Shown: one piece after another, positions 16,967 through 24,785 of the stretch
Layout: every line of letters begins with the position of its first letter
Position numbering within the stretch: the stretch's first letter is position 1
Origin: Acidihalobacter aeolianus
GTDB lineage: Bacteria; Pseudomonadota; Gammaproteobacteria; DSM-5130; Acidihalobacteraceae
DNA: 64,000 nucleotides
Assembly: GCF_001753165.1 (NCBI RefSeq)
Contig: NZ_CP017449.1
Location: forward strand, 62,001 to 126,000
Direction of reading: 5' to 3'
Notes under the pieces: generated by a model
Told to the model about the DNA's origin: nothing
What the model saw: only the letters and a program-made list of their open reading frames with translations
Database searches by the model: none
Made by a program: the position numbers and the translations under genes

Positions 16967-17863
16967 ATGGCCGACGTCGAGTCGTTGTCCCTCGAGCAGT
17001 TCAACTGGTATATCGGGTTGGCAGGGTTCAAGGAAATTTCCCAGGCGCAACTCGATCACGCCCGCGCACTCACCCAGCCCGAGCGGCTGGATGAGGCGGC
17101 GCTGAAGGCCAGTGACAGCACAAACGCCAAGACCTACATGAAGCGCGTGATGGAAGCGATCGGTGTCCGCTTGCAGGCTGGGGTACCACCAGCGGCTGCG
17201 CCTTCCTCAAAGCCGGCTCAAGCTCGGCCCTCACAGCAGCCGGTTGAGCGCGCCACGACCGCAGTCGTGCCGCCGCCTGTGTCTACCGGCGCGCCGTGCC
17301 GCACAGAGTCTCCTACGGAACCTGACGCGCCGCTCTCTACCTCGGCCGACGAGGGTCGCAAGGAGTATGGTCTGTCGATGCACGTCTATGGCGGCAGTGC
17401 TGCGTTGTGCTTCGAGGAAGATGAGACGCGCGGGAGCGAACGCAAGGACGGCGTTGCGACGCTGCAGATCCATGCAGCGAAGGCCACTGGCGTGCGCCAG
17501 TACAACTGGACGAACAAAATCATCATTCAGCTTACGCGCAACGAGTTGCCGATTGTCGCTGCGATATTCCTTGGCCTGATGAAAGCCTGCGAGTTCAAAA
17601 GCCACGGGCCCGACAAGGACAAGGGCTTTTCGATCGACCACCAGGTCGAAAAGATCTTCATCAAGGTTTGGCGCAAAGGGATGAGTTGCGCGGTACCGGT
17701 TGAGCTACCAGATGCTTACCACGTCAGTACGCTGCTGATGCGACAATTGCAGAAGAATGCGCCCTGGCTCAGCGCGGGCGAGGTCATGTCGCTCTTGCGG
17801 GGCACCGTGGCCAATCAGACCGAGAAACCCACGCCTGGCGGACCGGTTCGGGTCGCGCAATAA
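16967..17863 (+). CDS. Hypothetical two-domain protein
   Basis: A 298-residue protein from ATG 16967 (GGAGGG site 7 bases upstream). A helical N-terminal domain (about 1-65) is followed by a proline/alanine/serine-rich linker (about 66-125), then a compact C-terminal domain (about 130-275). That domain has a strand-rich half (SMHVYGGSAALCFEED... VATLQIHAAK) and helices near the end. The N-domain/low-complexity linker/C-domain layout is typical of DNA-binding accessory proteins of plasmids, and a Whirly- or SSB-like beta domain is possible, but I recognise no family. The gap of 105 bp to the next gene has no terminator. Confidence 0.6.
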   Translation: MADVESLSLEQFNWYIGLAGFKEISQAQLDHARALTQPERLDEAALKASDSTNAKTYMKRVMEAIGVRLQAGVPPAAAPSSKPAQARPSQQPVERATTAVVPPPVSTGAPCRTESPTEPDAPLSTSADEGRKEYGLSMHVYGGSAALCFEEDETRGSERKDGVATLQIHAAKATGVRQYNWTNKIIIQLTRNELPIVAAIFLGLMKACEFKSHGPDKDKGFSIDHQVEKIFIKVWRKGMSCAVPVELPDAYHVSTLLMRQLQKNAPWLSAGEVMSLLRGTVANQTEKPTPGGPVRVAQ

Positions 17864-17968
17864 CTGCCCGATATGAGAAGTACTGGCGTCAACGCGGATG
17901 CGTAGCAAGCATGCCGAACCGTGCATGCAAGAAAGTTGGGCGGAATACCCAAGGAGGTAGCGAATTCC

Positions 17969-18562
17969 ATGAGCGCGACAAATCCGGGGTACGGCAACAC
18001 CCACTGGACACCAGCCCGTATTCGGAAGAACCGGAGACGGCTAAAAAGAATCGGCGCCTTGTGTGGCCTGCTGGCTCGTCGGGCCGAACACCATGCAAGG
18101 ATCAAAATGAAAAACCCCTTGGCGACTTTCTCGCTCGGTGCGCTGAATAAAGCAGCGGCCCTAGAAAGTACATATTTGACCGCGCTTATCTTGGGATTCT
18201 CCACGCTAGTGATAGGTCTGGCGATCATGGCAATTTATGATCCCAGCCTGTACCTGAAAGTTCTTGCATTTGCTCATTATTCACCTGGTCACCGTCTTAC
18301 TGCTCTCCTGGTGCTGCCGGCCACCTTCGTAACCGCCGCACTGTTAGGTTCTTTATTCTTCCTGCCACTCCTTATCTATTTTCGGTGGAGCTGGCAGAGT
18401 CTGGACGAACGGTTGATTAGAGCCCTGGACCATTACGACGCCATCGACGCGCTGGGCCACAAGAACATCAAATCCAGCGTTGTTTCAGGGAAATTCAAAC
18501 CCGATGTAATTTTGCGCTGGGTGATTTCGGAGGACCTGGCCCTAAAGCGTATCCGAATTTAG
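17969..18562 (+). CDS. Hypothetical membrane protein
   Basis: A 197-residue protein from ATG 17969 (AAGGAGG 11 bases upstream). A strongly basic N-terminus (RIRKNRRRLKRIG) precedes at least two membrane helices (about residues 68-90 and 112-138), then a soluble C-terminal tail of about 55 residues with DERLIRALDHYDAIDALGH. The basic start predicts an N-in topology. No family recognised. It lies in a rightward run from 16967 to 19930. Confidence 0.55.
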   Translation: MSATNPGYGNTHWTPARIRKNRRRLKRIGALCGLLARRAEHHARIKMKNPLATFSLGALNKAAALESTYLTALILGFSTLVIGLAIMAIYDPSLYLKVLAFAHYSPGHRLTALLVLPATFVTAALLGSLFFLPLLIYFRWSWQSLDERLIRALDHYDAIDALGHKNIKSSVVSGKFKPDVILRWVISEDLALKRIRI

Positions 18563-18628
18563 TGGTAATCTGCACTAGACGTAACCTGCACGCGTCGTGA
18601 ATGCTAATGGCCGAGACATAACTCCTAT

Positions 18629-19930
18629 GTGAACTCGATGGACGTTATCCCGCATTCGATCCAGATAAAGTACGGCGACGAGATCAAGGTCTATCGACCT
18701 GACGTGCAGATCGAGCTGGATAATCAAGGGAAGTGGCAGCCTCTCCTGTTGCGCGCCCGCGCTGCCAAGGCAGAAATTCACTGCCTGTGCCGAGGCCGCG
18801 GTGAACGACGTTTATCGCCCCAGCGCGTAGGCGACTCAGATCGCTGTCACCTTCGCCGTTACCCAGGCACAGGTGAACACCACGCACTCGATTGCCGTCA
18901 CTACGGGGCTCGGGCCGAAAGTAATGGCCGTGGCAGCTATGAAAAGGGCGTGATCAAGGACGAGAAAGACGGACGCGTGAGCGTGCGTCTTGGTAATGGC
19001 CTGACGCCAAGGGAACCCCGTACGGACATTAGCGCCACGGGTGTACAAAAATCCAACCACGCTATGCAGCCCCGTCGACCACAGCAACCCCAGATGTCGT
19101 TGCTCGGTCTGCTCCACCTTCTATGGGAACGTGCCCGGCTCAATCACTGGTACCCCACCTGGAAACACCGTAGCGTCGATGCGCTCAACTACTGGCTAAG
19201 GTCCGCCGCGGCGGAAATCACGGTGAGTCGCATGACGCTCGGCGACGTCCTTTTGCTGGGAACACGCCAAGACCACGGGGAAGAAGCCAACCGGCAAGTC
19301 TGTAATCGCGCACGCCGCGAGCGACGCCGCATTATCGTGATTGCACCTCTGGCTGGGTTCACCGAGGAACGCGCGGCCTGTGAGGATGGGGTTATCCCGC
19401 TGAAGTTCTTTTCTGGCATCCCGCCCCTACAGGTTAAGCCTGAGTACTGGCGTCATATCATCCAGAGATTCCCGGCTGCGATGGCCGCTTGGAAAGCAGG
19501 TGGGAACCTCGATGTTGTGGCGATCGCCCTGGTCGATACCCCGCAGTGGCTACCCTCACAAAAACGGGTCGTTTCACACGTGCTGGACCTGGCGCTGATG
19601 CCAGTATCCGTTCAATGGATACCCGTCGATTCAAGGCATGAGGCCCACGTCGTCGAGGAGCTCGTGCACCAGCACCGCGCTTTTAGAAAACCACTGCGTT
19701 ATGACGCGCACGCCGATACCGTGCTGCCTGATTTCGAACTCATAGACACCGGAAACACGGCCGCACCGATGGAGGTGTTTGGTCGGACGGACGAGGCTTA
19801 CATGGCCCGCAAGGCGGAGAAAGTGGATTACTACAATCGGATCTATGGCGTGAATGAATGGTGGTGCTGGGACGCCGCGAGTTCGCCCAGTCCTACAACA
19901 ATGCCGACTTTCCCGGCGAAAGGCGGTTAG
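18629..19930 (+). CDS. DUF1173 family protein
   Basis: A 433-residue protein (GTG 18629; ATG 18638 is an equally possible start, and neither has a clear ribosome site). The pattern IHCLCRGRGERRLS ... LRRYPGTGEHHALDC is the N-terminal cysteine/histidine-containing signature of DUF1173, followed by LGLLHLLWERARLNHWYPTW and an ERRRIIVIAPLAGF segment. DUF1173 proteins are near-universal passengers of ICEs and large plasmids, but their function is unknown. The cysteine-rich start may bind zinc. It ends at a strong terminator. Confidence 0.82.
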   Translation: MNSMDVIPHSIQIKYGDEIKVYRPDVQIELDNQGKWQPLLLRARAAKAEIHCLCRGRGERRLSPQRVGDSDRCHLRRYPGTGEHHALDCRHYGARAESNGRGSYEKGVIKDEKDGRVSVRLGNGLTPREPRTDISATGVQKSNHAMQPRRPQQPQMSLLGLLHLLWERARLNHWYPTWKHRSVDALNYWLRSAAAEITVSRMTLGDVLLLGTRQDHGEEANRQVCNRARRERRRIIVIAPLAGFTEERAACEDGVIPLKFFSGIPPLQVKPEYWRHIIQRFPAAMAAWKAGGNLDVVAIALVDTPQWLPSQKRVVSHVLDLALMPVSVQWIPVDSRHEAHVVEELVHQHRAFRKPLRYDAHADTVLPDFELIDTGNTAAPMEVFGRTDEAYMARKAEKVDYYNRIYGVNEWWCWDAASSPSPTTMPTFPAKGG

Positions 19931-19954
19931 CGACGACACGGTTCGCTTGCCACT

Positions 19955-19986
19955 AAAAAAGCCTGGAGTAATCCTCCAGGCTTTTG
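19955..19986. terminator. Bidirectional terminator
   Basis: AAAAGCCTGGAG/CTCCAGGCTTTT stem with a 5-base loop lies between the convergent DUF1173 gene and the small gene at 20016. Confidence 0.88.
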
Positions 19987-20015
19987 TGTGAAGCAGTGCA
20001 GCTACAGTGACGAAC

Positions 20016-20231
20016 TTAATTGTTCGATAACCGCGCTCGGTCGGCTTCGCTAAGGTATGTGAAGACAACATCCTTGGCGAAGTTGCGTTCGACTTCGTGA
20101 ACGCTTAATCCGTACAATCTAGCTTCGGCCCGGAAGAACTTGTCGTCAACGCCCGCAATACTGGCGCCGTCGACATAGCCATCAGGCCTGACCGAGATTA
20201 AAGTACGGTGTGATGTCAGTTGCGCGCTCAT
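20016..20231 (-). CDS. Small hypothetical protein
   Basis: A 71-residue protein from the ATG at 20231 (GGGAG site just upstream). The sequence reads as a folded domain (LISVRPDGYVDGASIAG followed by a long helix RAEARLYGLSVHEVERNFAKDV) and ends in ARLSNN. No family recognised. The TATAAT-centred palindrome at 20340 lies about 110 bases upstream in its direction and could be its control site. Confidence 0.5.
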   Translation of the reverse strand: MSAQLTSHRTLISVRPDGYVDGASIAGVDDKFFRAEARLYGLSVHEVERNFAKDVVFTYLSEADRARLSNN

Positions 20232-20339
20232 GCTCTCCCACTTGCCCGACACAGGGCTGGTATGCAGCAATATTGTCTGCAACGGTATTGCTGAACGAGA
20301 GAGGTTAAAGCAGTGCCGCCGGCATTTGCGAGTTCACGA

Positions 20340-20354
20340 ATAGTATAATACCAT
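20340..20354. promoter_or_regulatory. TATAAT-centred palindrome, copy 1
   Basis: ATAGTATAATACCAT, one mismatch pair from the ATGGTATWATACCAT consensus found at the transfer operons. It lies in the 305-bp gap between the leftward gene ending its upstream side at 20231 and the rightward gene at 20537, so it may drive or repress either. Confidence 0.65.
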
Positions 20355-20536
20355 CCGGTCATATATTCGTTTTCCCACCACGGGGGACGTGCCGTGGGGC
20401 TAAGCCGGTCGAGGCCCATATCACCGGCAGCCGAGCAGGTCGCATGCACCGTTATGGAAGTGCACTCCGGCGACCGGGCGAGGCATCATTATCGATCGCA
20501 GCGGTCATGGCTACTGCGGTTCAAGGAGAGCGACAG

Positions 20537-21220
20537 ATGACAGAAGAAACCCAAGCCCCTTTCCTGTTTCTGTTACACGGTGACGGCATGGCGGCAGGGG
20601 AGATTCACCACGCTCTTGCACTCCTCAACTCACGGCCGGGCTCCAGGCTGGTTGTGGCGACCGCGCCAGGCTCTGCTGCATTTCATGTCTGCACCAAGGC
20701 CAAAGACTCCGGTCAAGACGTTCGCTTGGTCGACTATATCCACTCGGAAGTACGAGGCCAGGTCAGAGAGGCCTTCGTGTTTGAACTCGGCCGCTTGTTG
20801 AACAATCCCACATATCGCCAACACGTCTGGGTGATCTTTTCGCGACGGCCAGAAGTGCGCGCAATGGCGGATGTCATAGCGTCTAACGGTATCGAGCGTG
20901 TTGTGGCCTTCGCGGAGCCAACCACGGACGCACTCGAGGCATTGAGTGGCGACGACGAGCAATCTGCGGTTACGCACATCCTGCTGGGCCTTTTCTGGTC
21001 GAACTACCGCCAGCGAAACGGCGACCTGCATATTGGCGATTTCGCATTTCTGGCACAGAAGGCTATCCCTTCGCTGGGCAATCCGCTCGAGCGACGTCGT
21101 CTGTTTGGCTCCAAGCGCTTCAACTCAATCGCACAGCGTATCGGCCTATCCGTCTCGCACGGAGGGCAGCTGCACCCTCAGGGTGAAACTGGCGAGAGTA
21201 GTGGTGTCGCCGCCGGATGA
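20537..21220 (+). CDS. Hypothetical protein, possible NYN-like domain with C-terminal helical module
   Basis: A 227-residue protein from ATG 20537 (AAGGAGAG site). The N-terminal half alternates hydrophobic strands and helices (FLFLLHGDGM, RLVVATAPGSAAFHV, HVWVIFSRRPEVRAMADVIASNGI), consistent with a Rossmann-like or NYN-type fold. The C-terminal 60 residues (DFAFLAQKAIPSLGNPLERR...) resemble a winged-helix/LOTUS-like module. Both assignments are impressions only. Its stop overlaps the next start by 4 bases. Confidence 0.5.
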   Translation: MTEETQAPFLFLLHGDGMAAGEIHHALALLNSRPGSRLVVATAPGSAAFHVCTKAKDSGQDVRLVDYIHSEVRGQVREAFVFELGRLLNNPTYRQHVWVIFSRRPEVRAMADVIASNGIERVVAFAEPTTDALEALSGDDEQSAVTHILLGLFWSNYRQRNGDLHIGDFAFLAQKAIPSLGNPLERRRLFGSKRFNSIAQRIGLSVSHGGQLHPQGETGESSGVAAG

Positions 21221-21588
21221 CCGCCAAGGTCATACCGTTTCCTCAACCCGCCATGCCGGCGGATGACCACGATTGGGTCGGCGACATCCACCCGGGCACC
21301 CGGATAGTCGCGCGTGGCAGTGGCGGTGAGTTCCGCAAGGGCGAAGTCGGTTGTTGCGTCTCGATCGTGGGCTCGCTGCACGGGAGCGCAGCGTTCCACC
21401 AGTACGCTATCGTGTTCGCCGGGGGCGGCTGCGACCTGCTGTACCCCTGGGAGGTCGCGTTGATGTTCGACCTGGACCGATACCCTGCCGCCCATTTTGT
21501 GCATCACGCGTTCGTGGATCTGCCTTCTCTTCGAGAGGCGCATCGAGCTGGCCGTTTCACGTCGGCATTTAAGATCCCTCGCACTTAA
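21217..21588 (+). CDS. Hypothetical protein
   Basis: A 123-residue soluble protein translated from an ATGA overlap with the preceding gene. A KVIPFPQP start, a strand-rich middle (GTRIVARGSGGEFRKGEVGCCVSIVG, FHQYAIVFAGGGCDLLYPWEVALMFDL) and a short C-terminal helix are visible. It looks like an SH3/KOW-type small barrel, but no family is recognised. Translational coupling suggests joint function with the 20537 protein. Confidence 0.55.
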   Translation: MTAKVIPFPQPAMPADDHDWVGDIHPGTRIVARGSGGEFRKGEVGCCVSIVGSLHGSAAFHQYAIVFAGGGCDLLYPWEVALMFDLDRYPAAHFVHHAFVDLPSLREAHRAGRFTSAFKIPRT

Positions 21589-21677
21589 GCCCTGCTTGTA
21601 CTCCTGTGTCATGCAATGACTGTTGAGCGATTCCGCTCGACCGACCGGAGGTTTGTTCCGGCATCAGGAGAGCTTGC

Positions 21678-22622
21678 ATGACTATCAGTATCGAGCCTAC
21701 GCGGCGTCTAATTCCGCTGACGGTGTTTGGACTCAATGCAAAAAAAGATTTTCCGGGCCTCAATCCTGGTGAGTTCACACCCGCTGCCACCGACCACTAC
21801 TTATTCCGGGAAGACCTCCTGTTTCTCGGGATGTCTTGGCTAGAAGGCAGTGGGCCGAAAGGGAAGAACCTCTCCCTGTACGGTCCGCAGGGTGCCGGAA
21901 AATCAAGCTTCGTCTTCGAGCTGGCGGCGAAGGCGGGTTGGGAGGTGTTTCACTTCTCCGCAGGTGGTTCTGCCGAATCCGGCGGACTGGTCGGCAAAGT
22001 TACCCTGGACAAAGGCGATATGAAGTTCGATCCAGGTCCACTCCTCCTAGCTGCGGCTCGTGGCGGCATCCTCTTGATTGATGAGGTCGACCTACTCTCG
22101 CCGGATGAGGCCGCGGCTTTGAATGCGGTCCTCGACGATCGGCCGATTCCGGTTCCAGATGGCGTTGGTATCAAGGAGAAATATCTCAGGCCTCGGCCTG
22201 AGTTCCGCATTGCGGTCACCAGTAACACGGGTGGTATCGGCGATCGAAACCGCCAGTTTGCCGGCGCGAAGAAACAGCACGGTGGTTTTCTTGACCGCTT
22301 CCGTTCTGCACGGATTGGCTATCTCTCTGAAACTGAGGAGTTGTCCATCTTGAATGGCGTCTGTCCGAGCCTGGATCCCACGGTAGCAAAATCCATGGTC
22401 AAGGTTGCCGCTGAAGTACGCCGGCAGTTCGAGGCCGCGGAGATAGGAGTGACCTACTCGACGCGGTCACTCCACCAGTGGAGCAACGACTTCCTGAAGT
22501 TAGGCGGCTCGTCGCTCAAGAAACCTTTATCCACCACGTTCAGGTGGTCATTGCCCGTCTGCTCGGTTGAGGACGCGACCGCTGTCGATAACGTCCTCGC
22601 TCTGCATCTGGGTTCCGCGTAA
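21678..22622 (+). CDS. MoxR/CbbQ-type AAA+ ATPase
   Basis: A 314-residue single-domain AAA+ ATPase. Walker A is GPQGAGKSS (about residues 69-77), Walker B is ILLIDEVD (about 131-138), sensor 1 lies in FRIAVTSNTG (about 174-183) and the arginine-finger helix in FLDRFRSARIGYL. This matches the MoxR/CbbQ/CobS group, which remodel protein partners and usually act with a VWA-domain protein. A DUF3150 gene, the frequent third member of such modules on mobile elements, is at 58362. No VWA gene is in the window. It is followed by a terminator, then ssb. Confidence 0.85.
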   Translation: MTISIEPTRRLIPLTVFGLNAKKDFPGLNPGEFTPAATDHYLFREDLLFLGMSWLEGSGPKGKNLSLYGPQGAGKSSFVFELAAKAGWEVFHFSAGGSAESGGLVGKVTLDKGDMKFDPGPLLLAAARGGILLIDEVDLLSPDEAAALNAVLDDRPIPVPDGVGIKEKYLRPRPEFRIAVTSNTGGIGDRNRQFAGAKKQHGGFLDRFRSARIGYLSETEELSILNGVCPSLDPTVAKSMVKVAAEVRRQFEAAEIGVTYSTRSLHQWSNDFLKLGGSSLKKPLSTTFRWSLPVCSVEDATAVDNVLALHLGSA

Positions 22623-22631
22623 CACCACGTA

Positions 22632-22666
22632 CCCGCCTTGGCGCTTTTGCCTTGGCGGGCTTTTCA
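22632..22666 (+). terminator. Terminator after AAA+ gene
   Basis: CCCGCC/GGCGGG outer stem with a GGC/GCC inner stem and matching TT internal bulges, then CTTTTC. Confidence 0.6.
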
Positions 22667-22765
22667 TGATCCATGCCTTATCTCACCGCGCCCTGCAATG
22701 CCATTACGGGCGATTGCGAGGCGACCCGTATCAATCATTCTGACCTCGCGCATAGGAGCCAATAC

Positions 22766-23221
22766 ATGTCCAGTCTCAACAAGGTACAGCTGATCGGTCA
22801 CCTCGGGGGTGACCCCGAAGTACGTTACATGCCTAACGGTGGCGCCGTCACCAACATTACAGTGGCCACTACTGACAGGTGGAAGGACAAGGAATCCGGT
22901 GATTCGAAAGAGCGCACTGAGTGGCATCGGGTCTGTTTCTTCAACCGCCTGGCCGAAATTGCCGGTGAGCACTTGAAAAAAGGCTCACAGGTCTACGTGG
23001 AAGGTAGCCTGCGGACACGCAAATGGCAGGGCCAGGACGGGCAGGATCGCTACACGACTGAAATCATTGCGTCCGAACTTAAGATGTTGGGAGGTAAGCC
23101 ACAAGGAAATAGCGCGGGAAGGACGGCGTCGCAAGGTAAGCAAGCCGAGTCTGCGCAATCGCGCCAACCAGTCCCGGCTGGTGATGATGGCGACCCGTTT
23201 AATGATTTGCCGCCGTTTTGA
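22766..23221 (+). CDS. ssb: Single-stranded DNA-binding protein
   Basis: A 151-residue SSB. The OB-fold begins with [20 protein letters not shown] and includes [28 protein letters not shown] (about residues 52-80). A glycine/serine/glutamine-rich linker leads to the acidic tip DPFNDLPPF, the protein-interaction tail, close to the usual DDDIPF. ATG 22766 follows an AGGAG site. Plasmid and ICE SSBs coat the transferred single strand in the recipient. The gene is alone between two terminators. Confidence 0.95.
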   Translation: MSSLNKVQLIGHLGGDPEVRYMPNGGAVTNITVATTDRWKDKESGDSKERTEWHRVCFFNRLAEIAGEHLKKGSQVYVEGSLRTRKWQGQDGQDRYTTEIIASELKMLGGKPQGNSAGRTASQGKQAESAQSRQPVPAGDDGDPFNDLPPF

Positions 23222-23230
23222 GAAAATCCC

Positions 23231-23263
23231 AAACCCTTACATCCATTGATGTGAGGGTTTTTT
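23231..23263 (+). terminator. Rho-independent terminator of ssb
   Basis: AAACCCTTACAT pairs with ATGTGAGGGTTT, and the run of T continues beyond the stem. It sits 10 bases after the ssb stop. Confidence 0.85.
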
Positions 23264-23289
23264 GCGTCCTGGGCGTGGACTGTCGACGC

Positions 23290-23324
23290 AATGGTATAAT
23301 ACCATTCTTGCATATAATACCATT
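23290..23324 (+). promoter_or_regulatory. Tandem TATAAT-centred palindromes, copy 2 (promoter/operator of traF-H-G)
   Basis: A perfect 17-bp palindrome AATGGTATAATACCATT (23290-23306), followed 18 bp further by a half-conserved second copy whose TATAATACCATT runs 23313-23324. Each contains a consensus -10 hexamer, and the transfer gene starts at 23340. No good -35 box is visible, which suggests an activator or weak promoter. Confidence 0.8.
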
Positions 23325-23339
23325 GCTACAGGTCACCTT

Positions 23340-24785
23340 ATGCGTGGCAGCAGTCATTACCTGATCGCACTTGGTTCCGGCCTCGGTGCCGCAGCCGCCA
23401 TCGCATCGACCGCAGGTCTGCCTGATAGCGTTGCTCTTCTACTTGGATGCTTGGCCGGGGCGCGGTCGCCCGATCATCTGGAGGGTGAGCTCTTGGGTAT
23501 GCGCCTCATTCCACACCGTACGATCACGCACTGGCTTCCACTCTGGTTACTCCTTGCTGGCTTTAGCGCCTGGCTCGCCGTGCGCTTCTCCTTACCCGGC
23601 TATGTGGTGCTGGGCTATGCGCTGGGTGGTCTGCTTCACGTCATTGCCGACCTGCTGACCCCCATGGGCGTACCGATCCTTACCCCGGTCCGGAGACACT
23701 CCCTACGCCTGGTTCGCGGCGCCGGCGGCGAATTGATGGTGGTAGGGCTGGCGCTGGCCGTCGGTTTGCTGGCCTGGGTGCCGGCAGCCCACGCAGGTCC
23801 GACCGTAGGCTCTCCCGCAAGTAACGCCCTGCTTGACGCCCAGCTGCTCGGAGCACAAGCGGCCAAGCGTTGCGACTCACCCGGCGAATGTGGTTGGTGG
23901 TGGGGGTTTGATAGCCCGGTGCGGGCGAAGCCCAAACCTACGCCCCCTGCCGTGCCTTCCGCGGCACAGGCGCAGACAGCTCAGGAAGAGGCCTGCCATC
24001 ACGCAAAGAGCTGGAGCCTCGGCTGCGGGTTTGTAAACCCACATGGCAGCTTCGCGCTGCAGGCAAAAGAACGCGACGCCTTGCGCGAGGCAGCGGTCAT
24101 GAACCCGGGCGATCAGAACGCCGTTTACCAGTTTCAGAAGTACATGCGGTGGATGACCAACGAGGCCATCCTGTTCACGCAGATGTGGACGTACAACATG
24201 CAACAGTTTCCCTCGCTCAATCCTTCAGTGACTGCGCCGCTGTCTGCGTTTGGTCTGCGCATGGCGTCCGAAGCGCAGCACACACACAACAATGTGGTCT
24301 GGCACGTCCTGCACAAGATGCACGCGTTCTTTGTCTACTTTTCGCGCTCCGACTGCACGTACTGCCATGCCATGGCGCCCACGGTGCAGCGGGTTGCCCG
24401 TCATACAGGGCTGCCGATCTGGGACGCCTCACTCGATGGTGAGTGCCTGCCAGGCTTCAAACACTGCGGCACTGCCCCAGAGACCATTGCGCCGGCCGAA
24501 CGCCTGCGCGTGAGGATCGTGCCTACGCTTTTCATCTATGTCCCCACGACCAAGTCCTGGTTGCGTGTATCGACGGGGATCAGCTCTGAAACAACGATCG
24601 AATCACGTACGCGGCAATTCTTTGAGGCCGCGGAAACGGCCGCCAAGGCTGGCCTCGAAAAGTCCGTGGGCGGCACGACGCCCGTGGATTTCAAGCGACA
24701 AACGATCAGTGGAGCCGAAGTCATGAAACTGGCTCAGGAGAAAGGGCTTGCTGACGGCGTACAAAGTGGAGGAGCGGGGCAATGA
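23340..24785 (+). CDS. traF: Fusion of DUF457/YdjM-like membrane hydrolase with TraF thioredoxin-like pilus-assembly protein
   Basis: A 481-residue protein. Residues of about 1-150 form a membrane domain with the DUF457/YdjM pattern: an HY near the start, SPDHL, HRTITHW, a later GLLHVIADLLTPMG and ILTPV. These His/Asp clusters define predicted metal-dependent hydrolases of the inner membrane. A second hydrophobic segment ending WVPAAHA (about 134-152) exports the rest. The C-terminal 300 residues are TraF of F-type secretion systems, with a CGW...GC cysteine region and a thioredoxin-like FFVYFSRSDCTYCHAMAP that keeps CxxC. Ordinary TraF has a simple signal peptide here, so the membrane hydrolase replaces it. 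The stop overlaps traH by 4 bases. Confidence 0.85.
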   Translation: MRGSSHYLIALGSGLGAAAAIASTAGLPDSVALLLGCLAGARSPDHLEGELLGMRLIPHRTITHWLPLWLLLAGFSAWLAVRFSLPGYVVLGYALGGLLHVIADLLTPMGVPILTPVRRHSLRLVRGAGGELMVVGLALAVGLLAWVPAAHAGPTVGSPASNALLDAQLLGAQAAKRCDSPGECGWWWGFDSPVRAKPKPTPPAVPSAAQAQTAQEEACHHAKSWSLGCGFVNPHGSFALQAKERDALREAAVMNPGDQNAVYQFQKYMRWMTNEAILFTQMWTYNMQQFPSLNPSVTAPLSAFGLRMASEAQHTHNNVVWHVLHKMHAFFVYFSRSDCTYCHAMAPTVQRVARHTGLPIWDASLDGECLPGFKHCGTAPETIAPAERLRVRIVPTLFIYVPTTKSWLRVSTGISSETTIESRTRQFFEAAETAAKAGLEKSVGGTTPVDFKRQTISGAEVMKLAQEKGLADGVQSGGAGQ

